NCBI GenBank assembly: GCA_001871755.1
Contig: MNXL01000259.1
Span: 1-5,440 of the forward strand
Direction: 5' to 3'
DNA from: Anaerolineae bacterium CG2_30_64_16
GTDB lineage: Bacteria; Chloroflexota; Anaerolineae; CG2-30-64-16
Length of the DNA: 5,440 nt
Shown here: positions 1 through 5,440 of the stretch, piece after piece
How positions within the stretch are numbered: position 1 is the stretch's first letter
Layout of the letters: the number at the start of each line of letters is the position of its first letter
The notes under the pieces: generated by a model
The model's input: the letters and a program-made list of their open reading frames with translations, nothing else
Database searches by the model: none
What the model was told of the DNA's origin: nothing
Position numbers and translations under genes: made by a program

Positions 1-591
1 GGGAGAGGGGTTCTTGCTTTCCCCCTCTTTCATGCTGGCATTCTGCCTCAATGCCCTGTCTCTCTCTTTCCCCTCAACGAGCTCTTTGATTAGCTCAGGA
101 CGCGGCTCAGGGCAGGCTCTTGTTTCCTTGTTTCCTTGTTTCCTTGTCTCCTTGTTTCCTTGTTTCCTTGTTTCCTTGTCTACTTGTCTACTTGCCCCCT
201 CATCCCCCAGCCCCGCGACAAGCTCCCTCAATCCCGCCAACTGGTCCTGGGCCAGCGCCTTGGTGGGGAAGAGGTAGAGGGCGCGGGCGGCCGGGTCGGC
301 CAGGAGGCGGTCCAGCACGGGCAGATTGTAGCAGAGGGTCTTGCCGCTGGCCGCGGGGGTGACGACGGCCACGTGCGCGCCTTCCAGCGCGGCCGCGACC
401 GCCGCGGCCTGGTGGGTATAGAGTTGCCGGATGCCGTGGCCGGCCAGCGCCGCGGTCAACTGCCCGGCGAGCCGTTCCGGGAACGCCGCGAATCGCGGCG
501 GCCGCGCGGGCAACTGGCGCCAGGCGACCACGTTGCGGGCGAACCTGGGATTCAGGCGTAGGGTTTGGAGCGCGTGTTCGATCGATGACAT
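1..591 (-). CDS. DEAD/DEAH-box helicase, YprA/MrfA-Hrq1 (DUF1998) type, N-terminal part, runs off left edge
   Basis: Reading the minus strand from ATG at 591-589 gives 197 codons without a stop to the window edge. Residues 1-17 (MSSIEHALQTLRLNPRF) and the following ARNVVAWRQLPARPPRF resemble the N-terminus of YprA/MrfA-like helicases. A Q-motif-like LYTHQ lies at 57-61, Walker A TPAASGKT at 78-85 followed by LCYNLPVL, and motif Ia LFPTKALAQDQL at 107-118. Motif II, the other helicase motifs and the Cys-rich C-terminal domain would lie outside the window; family members are roughly 750-850 residues. The family comprises ATP-dependent 3'-5' DNA helicases; MrfA of Bacillus acts in mitomycin-lesion repair. 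From about residue 131 the expected sequence is interrupted by a low-complexity insert (KETRKQGN repeats at 139-157, then charged sequence to 197), encoded by the octamer array at 121-194. The start is firm: the in-frame codons upstream contain no start before a stop at 639-637. No clear Shine-Dalgarno precedes it. Family assignment is strong; whether the protein is functional cannot be judged here. Confidence 0.92.
   Translation of the reverse strand, partial: MSSIEHALQTLRLNPRFARNVVAWRQLPARPPRFAAFPERLAGQLTAALAGHGIRQLYTHQAAAVAAALEGAHVAVVTPAASGKTLCYNLPVLDRLLADPAARALYLFPTKALAQDQLAGLRELVAGLGDEGASRQVDKETRKQGNKETRKQGNKETRACPEPRPELIKELVEGKERDRALRQNASMKEGESKNPSP
121..194. repeat. octanucleotide tandem array inside the helicase gene
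   Basis: Nine consecutive 8-bp units of TGTTTCCT type (plus strand): seven TGTTTCCT/TGTCTCCT units, then two TGTCTACT units, ending in a partial TG. Eight is not a multiple of three, so three units (24 bp) make one eight-residue protein repeat, read on the minus strand as KETRKQGN. The unit contains no stop codon in any of the six frames, so the array can expand inside a gene; only a net change that is a multiple of 24 bp keeps the downstream frame. The location is the helicase's surface region between motif Ia and the next conserved block. Confidence 0.95.
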
Positions 592-601
592 GGGTGCTCG
601 A

Positions 602-622
602 GTATTGCGTGTTGCGTGTTGC
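602..622. repeat. heptanucleotide tandem array, left copy
   Basis: Three 7-bp units, GTATTGC then GTGTTGC twice, followed by a degenerate unit GTTTTCG to 629. The array sits in the expected 5' leader of the helicase (minus strand), between its promoter and its ATG. The first two units form a 14-bp sequence that recurs exactly at 5050-5063, on the other side of the nuclease gene and in the same orientation. Confidence 0.85.
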
Positions 623-638
623 GTTTTCGGACACGGTC

Positions 639-647
639 AGTATAGCA
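639..647 (-). promoter_or_regulatory. probable helicase promoter, extended -10
   Basis: On the minus strand 647-639 reads TGCTATACT, an extended -10 (TGn plus TATACT, five of six consensus positions). No convincing -35 is present; CTGAAC at 665-660 is only a three-of-six match at a short 15-nt spacing. Transcription would begin near 632, about 40 nt before the helicase ATG, giving a leader made largely of the heptamer array. Confidence 0.5.
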
Positions 648-695
648 TGAAATCGCGAAGTTCAGCGAACACCATGACGTGCTCTGCGGAGGCAA

Positions 696-734
696 GTCTG
701 GCGCGGTTATTGCAGGTTCCAGACACCCGGAACC
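696..734. other. two overlapping, mutually exclusive short inverted repeats
   Basis: GTCTGG (696-701) is complementary to CCAGAC (719-724), and GGTTCC (715-720) to GGAACC (729-734). The two stems share bases 719-720 and cannot both form. They lie between the two divergent promoters, outside both predicted transcripts, so a protein-binding site is more likely than an RNA structure. Six-bp stems can occur by chance. Confidence 0.25.
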
Positions 735-781
735 GAGAGAATCACCCGGCCGTCCCCATCCCGGCGGGCGATTGCGGCGAT

Positions 782-810
782 TTGGTAAATCACGGAGGAT
801 GGGTTATAAT
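782..810 (+). promoter_or_regulatory. sigma70-like promoter of the nuclease gene
   Basis: TTGGTA (782-787, four of six -35 consensus positions) lies 17 bp before a perfect TATAAT (805-810). Transcription would start near 817, leaving a leader of about 73 nt before the ATG at 890. A small perfect dyad, GATTT-GGT-AAATC (779-791), covers the -35 box and is a candidate operator. Confidence 0.65.
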
Positions 811-877
811 TGGGTTCGAGTGATCCGCAAGGGCGCGGACGTCCAGGCCCACCAGATGATCGCTCCATCACCATCAC

Positions 878-883
878 GGAGAG
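878..883 (+). promoter_or_regulatory. ribosome binding site of the nuclease
   Basis: GGAGAG ends six bases before the ATG at 890. Together with the signal peptide that begins immediately at this ATG it fixes the start of translation. Confidence 0.8.
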
Positions 884-889
884 CCCCTC

Positions 890-3800
890 ATGAAACGCAC
901 ACCGCTGTTCCGTCTCATGCTCGGTCTTGTCACGCTTTCGTTCATGCTGGCCATCGCGCCACCGGCCGCGGCCGTGCCGGATGCGCCGACTGCGACCAGC
1001 ATCTTTATCAACGAGATCCACTACGACAATACCGGCACAGATTCCGGCGAGGCAATCGAGATCGCTGCGCCATCCGGCACGAATCTGACGGGCTGGACCA
1101 TCGTTCTCTACAATGGCAGTGGCGGGGCCTCGTATGACACTGACCCACTCGGTGCTGTCGATGGAACCTGCGGTTCTTACGACTTGTACGTCGTAAACTA
1201 TGCCTCCAATGGCATTCAGAATGGTTCCCCAGATGGCATGGCGTTGGTTGACGCCAGCAACACGGTGATCCAGTTTCTAAGCTATGAAGGAGTCTTCGCT
1301 GCAACCAACGGCGCAGCCAACGGCATGACCAGTACTGACATTGACGTCAGCGAAAACGGCTCTGGAGCCGTTGGTAACTCTTTGCAGCTCGCAGGTACCG
1401 GCACAGTCTATACTGATTTTGCGTGGCAGGCGGAGGCAGCCAACACCTTCGGCGCATGTAACACCGGCCAAACCTTTGGTGACGTTGGCGATACGGCGCC
1501 CACCATCACCAGCACCAACCCTACTGACGGCGCCACTGGCGTTGCCGTCGATGCAACCATCACGGTGACTTTTAGCGAGGCTGTCACGTTCAACAGTCAG
1601 GTCGAGATCAACTGTTCTGGCTCTGGCATCCAGAATGTCACACCTGCTGGCGGCCCCACGGCCTGGACGCTCCCTCACACCGACTTCCAAAACAGCGAAA
1701 CCTGTACAGTGACCATCGAAGCCGCAGACGTGAGCGACGCCGATACGGAGGATCCGCCCGACAACATGGGTGCGGACACCAGTTGGAGCTTCACGACTGT
1801 GGGCGCGGGCGGCGTGGATCTGCTCATCAACGAGGTGGACGCCGACACGCCCGGCACTGACGCTGCCGAATTTGTCGAACTATACGATGGCGGCGTGGGA
1901 AGCGCATCCCTGGACGGCTTCGTGGTGGTCTTTTTCAACGGCAACGGCGACACGTCCTATGCCGCGCTGGACCTGGACGGCTACGCCACCGACACCAATG
2001 GCATCTTCGTTCTGGGCAACACCGGCGTCCCCAGTGTTGACGTGGTATTCGGTGGCAATTCGTTGCAGAACGGCGCCGACGCGGTGGCGCTATACCTGGG
2101 GGATGCCACTGACTTCCCCAACGGCACGGCCGTCACCACTGCCAACCTCATCGACGCCATCGTCTACGACATGGACGATGCGGATGACGCCGGGCTGCTC
2201 GTGCTGCTCAACGCGGGGCAGCCACAGGTGAATGAAAACGGCCGGGGCAAAGTCACCGACCATTCCAACCAACGCTGCCCCAACGGCGCTGGCGGCGCGC
2301 GCAACACCGCCAGCTACGACCAATTCTCGCCCACCCCAGGGTCTGTAAACCTCTGCCCGGACTACATCCACGCAATCCAGGGCAGCGGCGATACGTCCAC
2401 CCCCGGCGCCTTCACCGTCGAGGCCATCGTGGTGGGCGACTTCCAGGGCGTCACAGGGGTCGATGACTACAAGCTGGACGGGTTCTTCATCCAGGAGGAG
2501 GATGCGGACGTCGATGCGGACCCGGCCACCTCCGAAGGCATCTTCGTTTACTGCGCGTCCTGCCCGACCAATGTGGTCGTGGGGGACAAGGTCCAGGTCA
2601 CCGGCCCGTCCAGCGAGTACTACGGCATGAGCCAGTTGACCGCCACCACGGCCGGCGCGGTCGTCGTAGTCAGCAGCGGCAACACCCTGCCGACCCCGGC
2701 CGCCATCACCCTACCGGTACCCGGCGTCACCGCCACCGATCTGGCCACCGCGCAGACGCAGATCAACGCCTACTACGAACCGTTCGAGGGGATGCTGGTG
2801 CGGGTGGCCGAGCAACTGAGCGTCACAGAATACTTCGAGCTGTACCGCTACGGCCAACTACTGCTGGCCCAGGGCGGCCGTTTCCGCCAGTTCACCGACA
2901 CCAGTGCGCCGTCGACCGCCGGTTACACCGCACACCAGATCGACCTGGCCCGGCGCACGGTTATCTTGGACGACGACAGCAACCAGCAGAACCACGCCCT
3001 GATGGAGGACCCCGACATCCCGGTCTTCCATCCTGTGCCCGGCTTCAGCATCACCAACTACGTGCGGGGCGGCGCCACCATCACGGGGCTGACCGGCGCG
3101 CTGCACTGGTCCTTTGCCGGTCTGACCGGCACCGATGCCTGGCGCATCCGGCCGGTCACGGAAGAACCGACCTTCAGCTACGCCTTTACGGCCAGCAATC
3201 CACGGCCGGCCGCACCGACCGTGTCCGGCAACCTCAAGGTGGCCAGCTTCAACGTGCTGAACTACTTCACCACCCTCAACTCTCGCGGCGCGCACTCGAC
3301 GGCTGAGCTGGACCGGCAGGCCGCCAAGATCGTGGCCGCATTCACCGGCCTGGATGCGGACGTGATCGGCGTGATGGAGATCGAGAACAACAACGACGTC
3401 GCCATTGCCGACCTGGTGAGCCGGCTCAACGCGGCCGCGGGCGCGGGCGCCTACGCATACGTGAGCACCGGCACGGTGGGCAGCGACCAGATTACCGTGG
3501 GCATCATCTACAAACCCGGCAAGGTCACGCCCGTCGGCGCGGCCCAGACCCTGACGGCGGCCGCGTTCACCGACCCCAACAATACCGGGACGCAGCGCAG
3601 CCGGCCGGCCGTGGCGCAGACCTTCGAGGAGGCCACCTGGGGCGAGCGCTTCACGGTCGTGGTCAACCATCTCAAGTCTAAGGGCAGTTGCCCGGGCAGC
3701 GGGCCGGACGCCGACCAGGGGGATGGCCAGGGTTGCTGGAACGACACCCGTCAGAAAGCCGCCACCTACCTGGTCAACACCTGGCTGCCGGGCGATCCCA

Positions 3801-4801
3801 CGGGCAGCAGCGACCCCGACTTCCTGATCATCGGCGACCTCAACTCGTACCGCCTGGAGGCCCCCATCACCACCATCACGGGCGCCGGGTACACCGACCT
3901 GATCGACAGCACTCAGGGTGCGGCAGGTTATGGGTATCTCTTCGACGGGCAACTCGGCTACCTGGACCACGCGCTCGGCAGCGCGGCGCTGACGCCACAG
4001 GTGGCCGGTCTCGCCGAGTGGCACATCAACGCGGACGAGGTGAACCTGCTGGACTACAACGACACGGTGCAAGACACAGGGGAGGCGACCTTCGACGCGA
4101 AGCCGACCGCGACCGTGCTCTACGAGGCCAATGCGTATCGCTCGTCAGATCACGACCCGGTGCTGGTGGGTCTCGATCTCTACCCGGATCAGAGCACCTT
4201 GAGCGGCTACGCCATCGCCTGGCACACGGGCAATGGCGCCTTGCGCCTGGGGGACAACTGGTCCCGCGACGAGATTGCCGGCGCAGACACCGGTGACGAC
4301 GGTGTGGTGTGCACGCCGGGCTACGCCTGGCCCACGACCGGCGCCGGCCGCAGCGGCAAGGTGGACGTCACCGTGACCGGCGCGCCGGGCTACGTCACCG
4401 GCTGGATCGATTGGAACAGCGACGACGACTTCACCGACGCGGGTGAGCAGATCTTCGCCAACGAAGCGTTCGACGCAGACGGTACGCGCACGATCACGTT
4501 CCCCATCCCCGACGGCGTGGCGGTCGGCAGCGCCATGTTCAACGCCCGCTTCCGGGTCTACCCGGCCGCACAAACGGCCCTGGCGCTGGCTGCAGCAACC
4601 CCGGCAGGCAGCGCGGGGGCGCCATCGCCCTCCGGCGGCGCGGCCGGCGGGGAGGTGGAGGACTACCAGTGGGCATTTGGCCCCAACGCCGTGATGTTGC
4701 GCGACTTCTCGGCCGCGGGTGCGGCCGGGGCCGGCTGGCCGGCCATCGCGGGCTTCGGCGCGCTGGGCATCGTCCTGCTCGCCAGGCGCCGGCAGAGGTA
4801 G
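890..4801 (+). CDS. secreted, surface-anchored endonuclease of the ExeM/NucH family with LTD, Big_5, OB-fold, EEP and GEVED domains
   Basis: A 1303-residue protein, probably a metal-dependent extracellular DNase. Residues 1-28 are a Sec signal peptide (KR, hydrophobic stretch, cleavage after AAA). LTD 1 spans about 34-198 (FINEIHYDNTGTDSGEAIEI), an Ig-like Big_5 domain about 202-305 (TNPTDGATGV, WSFTT), LTD 2 about 309-488 (LINEVDADTPGTDAAEFVEL), and an OB-fold about 493-606. The ExeM-type connector (EPFEGMLVRV, LDDDSNQQN, RGGATITGLTG) leads to the EEP catalytic domain, about 782-1097. Its motifs are complete: SFNVLNYF (N788), MEIENN (E830), VNHLKSKG (H927), GDLNSY (D983, N985), LDH (D1026, H1027) and SDHDPV (D1087, H1088). 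A GEVED domain follows, with GWIDWNSDDDF at 1171-1181 and GEVEDY at 1254-1259. Residues 1282-1297 are hydrophobic and end in ARRRQR, a C-terminal anchor or sorting tail without LPXTG. Most domains carry paired cysteines, suggesting disulfides outside the cell. Related enzymes degrade extracellular DNA for nutrients or biofilm release; substrate here is inferred. It has its own promoter, and no partner gene overlaps it. Confidence 0.96.
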   Translation: MKRTPLFRLMLGLVTLSFMLAIAPPAAAVPDAPTATSIFINEIHYDNTGTDSGEAIEIAAPSGTNLTGWTIVLYNGSGGASYDTDPLGAVDGTCGSYDLYVVNYASNGIQNGSPDGMALVDASNTVIQFLSYEGVFAATNGAANGMTSTDIDVSENGSGAVGNSLQLAGTGTVYTDFAWQAEAANTFGACNTGQTFGDVGDTAPTITSTNPTDGATGVAVDATITVTFSEAVTFNSQVEINCSGSGIQNVTPAGGPTAWTLPHTDFQNSETCTVTIEAADVSDADTEDPPDNMGADTSWSFTTVGAGGVDLLINEVDADTPGTDAAEFVELYDGGVGSASLDGFVVVFFNGNGDTSYAALDLDGYATDTNGIFVLGNTGVPSVDVVFGGNSLQNGADAVALYLGDATDFPNGTAVTTANLIDAIVYDMDDADDAGLLVLLNAGQPQVNENGRGKVTDHSNQRCPNGAGGARNTASYDQFSPTPGSVNLCPDYIHAIQGSGDTSTPGAFTVEAIVVGDFQGVTGVDDYKLDGFFIQEEDADVDADPATSEGIFVYCASCPTNVVVGDKVQVTGPSSEYYGMSQLTATTAGAVVVVSSGNTLPTPAAITLPVPGVTATDLATAQTQINAYYEPFEGMLVRVAEQLSVTEYFELYRYGQLLLAQGGRFRQFTDTSAPSTAGYTAHQIDLARRTVILDDDSNQQNHALMEDPDIPVFHPVPGFSITNYVRGGATITGLTGALHWSFAGLTGTDAWRIRPVTEEPTFSYAFTASNPRPAAPTVSGNLKVASFNVLNYFTTLNSRGAHSTAELDRQAAKIVAAFTGLDADVIGVMEIENNNDVAIADLVSRLNAAAGAGAYAYVSTGTVGSDQITVGIIYKPGKVTPVGAAQTLTAAAFTDPNNTGTQRSRPAVAQTFEEATWGERFTVVVNHLKSKGSCPGSGPDADQGDGQGCWNDTRQKAATYLVNTWLPGDPTGSSDPDFLIIGDLNSYRLEAPITTITGAGYTDLIDSTQGAAGYGYLFDGQLGYLDHALGSAALTPQVAGLAEWHINADEVNLLDYNDTVQDTGEATFDAKPTATVLYEANAYRSSDHDPVLVGLDLYPDQSTLSGYAIAWHTGNGALRLGDNWSRDEIAGADTGDDGVVCTPGYAWPTTGAGRSGKVDVTVTGAPGYVTGWIDWNSDDDFTDAGEQIFANEAFDADGTRTITFPIPDGVAVGSAMFNARFRVYPAAQTALALAAATPAGSAGAPSPSGGAAGGEVEDYQWAFGPNAVMLRDFSAAGAAGAGWPAIAGFGALGIVLLARRRQR

Positions 4802-4805
4802 ACTT

Positions 4806-4884
4806 GACACGGTGACGCGGTGACACGGTGACAGGGTGACAGGGTGATACGGTGATAGGTGACACGGTGACAGGGTGACCCGGT
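4806..4884. repeat. octanucleotide tandem array directly after the nuclease stop
   Basis: Ten imperfect units of GACACGGT type: GACACGGT, GACGCGGT, GACACGGT, GACAGGGT twice, GATACGGT, a 7-bp GATAGGT, GACACGGT, GACAGGGT and GACCCGGT. The array begins four bases after the TAG. Every junction GGT/GA contains TGA at 8-bp steps (4813, 4821, 4829 and on), so all three forward frames are closed repeatedly. The reverse strand is open through it and gives a spurious VTLSPCHR-like peptide. Confidence 0.93.
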
Positions 4885-4931
4885 CATCTTGTGGGCCGGT
4901 ATGTAAATCAGGCGCTCGTTCGGGCAGGTAG

Positions 4932-4960
4932 ATTGTACCAGATGATGGAGGGGTTGGCAG
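4932..4960 (-). promoter_or_regulatory. possible minus-strand promoter facing the nuclease 3' end
   Basis: On the minus strand TGGTACAAT (4940-4932) is an extended -10 (five of six), and CTGCCA (4960-4955) is a four-of-six -35 at 17-bp spacing. A transcript would start near 4925 and run through the octamer array and antisense to the nuclease 3' end. No gene on that strand justifies it, so chance resemblance is quite possible. Confidence 0.25.
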
Positions 4961-5038
4961 GGGAAGTACGGTGAAGGTCAGCAGATCAGGAGGGTGTGTT
5001 CCGGATTGGTTGATACTGTGCAAGGGAGGCTCGCCTCA

Positions 5039-5086
5039 GTACGTGTGGCGTATTGCGTGTTGCTTGACGGACCACGCATCACGTAC
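5039..5086. repeat. imperfect inverted repeat enclosing the right heptamer array
   Basis: Arm GTACGTGTGGCGT (5039-5051) and arm ACGCATCACGTAC (5074-5086) are complementary at 11 of 13 positions, around a 22-nt loop. The left arm and loop carry three heptamer units, so the hairpin is partly built from the repeat. It might terminate or stabilise transcripts, but no T-run follows. Confidence 0.5.
5043..5063. repeat. heptanucleotide tandem array, right copy
   Basis: Three 7-bp units: GTGTGGC, GTATTGC, GTGTTGC. The last two (5050-5063) match 602-615 exactly and in the same orientation, so the nuclease gene is bracketed by direct copies about 4.4 kb apart. Confidence 0.8.
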
Positions 5087-5159
5087 CGGGAGGGCGCGCA
5101 CCAAACCGTTCGTGGTCCAAACCTTTCCTTAAAGTTAGTGCTCATCCGCCGATTGGGTA

Positions 5160-5187
5160 TTGACTTCCTGCTGCAATGTGGTATGAT
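5160..5187 (+). promoter_or_regulatory. strong sigma70-like promoter of the right-hand gene
   Basis: TTGACT (5160-5165, five of six) lies 16 bp before TATGAT (5182-5187, five of six), which is preceded by TGG at 5179-5181, making an extended -10. Transcription would start near 5194, about 220 nt before the ATG at 5417. The paired CCAAACC sequences 16 bp apart (5101-5107, 5117-5123) lie upstream, where an activator could bind; that is speculative. Confidence 0.65.
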
Positions 5188-5221
5188 GGTACCGTTGTGG
5201 CATTCTGAAATCCGCGGCCAA

Positions 5222-5318
5222 AGACCGGTCAGGTTTTCATCGGGGCTTGCTGATGCCAGGATCGCCACGATGCGCAGTGAGGCGGCCCGCCCGCGACCCT
5301 CGAAAACCTGACAGGTCT
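5222..5318. repeat. 97-bp element with 17-bp terminal inverted repeats
   Basis: The left arm AGACCGGTCAGGTTTTC (5222-5238) pairs with the right arm GAAAACCTGACAGGTCT (5302-5318) at 16 of 17 positions; 11 bp (5228-5238 with 5302-5312) are perfect. The right arm contains its own palindrome ACCTG-A-CAGGT. The 63-bp interior is GC-rich and has no reading frame of note. Size and structure suit a small REP/MITE-like element or a long hairpin; it lies wholly inside the predicted leader of the right-hand gene. Confidence 0.8.
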
Positions 5319-5400
5319 GGTGAGACGCCGCCCGTTTCGGAGACGATACGTATTGTTCCGTTCAATAACCATGCCGCAAGGCGCTCTTCGACCACCCGGA

Positions 5401-5407
5401 AAGGAGG
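5401..5407 (+). promoter_or_regulatory. ribosome binding site of the right-hand gene
   Basis: AAGGAGG is a near-perfect Shine-Dalgarno and ends nine bases before the ATG at 5417. It is the strongest translation signal in the window and selects this ATG as a real start. Confidence 0.85.
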
Positions 5408-5416
5408 AGTTACGAT

Positions 5417-5440
5417 ATGAATCGCATCTGGATTTCGGTG
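5417..5440 (+). CDS. start of an unidentified gene, cut by the right edge
   Basis: Eight codons are visible, encoding MNRIWISV. The start is supported by AAGGAGG at 5401-5407 and by the extended -10 promoter at 5160-5187. Asn-Arg followed by Ile-Trp-Ile could begin a signal peptide or membrane segment, but eight residues cannot identify a family. The long structured leader may matter for its regulation. Confidence 0.75.

Larger units (their letters stand above)
4802..5416. other. 615-bp intergenic region: repeats, promoters and leader, no convincing gene
   Basis: Open frames here (for example 4994-5311 plus, 4978-5268 minus) lack a Shine-Dalgarno, show no recognisable domain, and cross repeats. 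The region holds the octamer array (4806-4884), a weak minus-strand promoter-like site (4932-4960), a hairpin containing the second heptamer array (5039-5086), a direct repeat CCAAACC (5101-5107 and 5117-5123), a strong promoter (5160-5187) and a leader with a 97-bp inverted-repeat element. I see no GC-stem plus T-run terminator for the nuclease transcript. Confidence 0.7.

Noticed and set aside
121..194. CRISPR array
   Set aside because: The units are 8 bp and contiguous, with no unique spacers of 25-40 bp; the same applies to 4806-4884.
14..561. Plus-strand frames rich in FPCFLVSL repeats
   Set aside because: They are the reverse of the helicase coding strand; the repeat comes from the octamer array being stop-free in all frames.
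1..591. Defence-system helicase
   Set aside because: The motifs and N-terminus match housekeeping YprA/MrfA-type repair helicases, and no nuclease or other defence partner adjoins it on the same strand within the window.
200..634. 144-codon minus-strand frame overlapping the helicase
   Set aside because: It is the helicase DNA read in a different frame; only the frame from 591 gives Walker A and motif Ia.
2858..4072. 404-codon open frame on the minus strand
   Set aside because: It lies wholly opposite the EEP domain of the nuclease, whose catalytic motifs are intact. The antisense frame is open because of the GC-rich third positions, and its translation shows no recognisable domain or ribosome binding site.
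4885..4990. Rho-independent terminator for the nuclease
   Set aside because: Only 4-bp CCGG pairings were found near 4880-4900 and no T-run follows, so there is no supportable hairpin terminator.
4145..5023. 292-codon minus-strand frame containing VTLSPCHR-like repeats
   Set aside because: The repeat peptide is only the reverse reading of the octamer array at 4806-4884, and the rest is antisense to the GEVED and anchor region.

Overview
The window holds one complete gene, a large secreted endonuclease (890-4801, +), flanked by two partial genes. On the left is the N-terminal third of a DEAD/DEAH-box helicase of the YprA/MrfA-Hrq1 type, read on the minus strand from 591 and running off the left edge. 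On the right are the first eight codons of a gene on the plus strand (from 5417). The moderately to highly GC-rich DNA, the kind of helicase, the GEVED-containing nuclease and especially the simple tandem arrays of 7-8 bp units resemble Chloroflexota (Anaerolineae/Caldilineae/Ardenticatenia-like) chromosomes. This placement is an inference from recall of such genomes; no marker gene is present to prove it.

Layout. 1-591: helicase, with an octanucleotide tandem array (121-194) translated in frame as a lysine/arginine/glutamate-rich insert. 592-889: divergent intergenic region with a heptamer array (602-622), a helicase promoter on the minus strand (extended -10, 639-647), a sigma70-like promoter for the nuclease (782-810, TATAAT) overlapped by a small dyad, and a good Shine-Dalgarno (878-883). 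890-4801: nuclease of 1303 residues. Its order is signal peptide, lamin-tail domain (LTD), Ig-like Big_5 domain, second LTD, OB-fold, ExeM/NucH-type endonuclease/exonuclease/phosphatase (EEP) catalytic domain with all expected motifs, GEVED domain, and a C-terminal membrane anchor with an Arg-rich tail. 4802-5416: long intergenic region with a second, different octanucleotide array starting four bases after the nuclease stop, a second copy of the heptamer array, two inverted repeats, a strong extended -10 promoter (5160-5187) and a roughly 220-nt leader. 5417-5440: start of an unidentified gene behind a near-consensus AAGGAGG.

The nuclease is probably exported and held at the cell surface, where it would degrade extracellular DNA for nutrients or biofilm remodelling. 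The helicase is expected to act inside the cell in DNA repair. They are divergently transcribed from separate promoters and nothing suggests a shared pathway. I found no convincing new multi-gene system. The more unusual content is the repeat biology: three kinds of short tandem arrays, one of them inside a conserved helicase, and a 97-bp inverted-repeat element in the leader of the right-hand gene.
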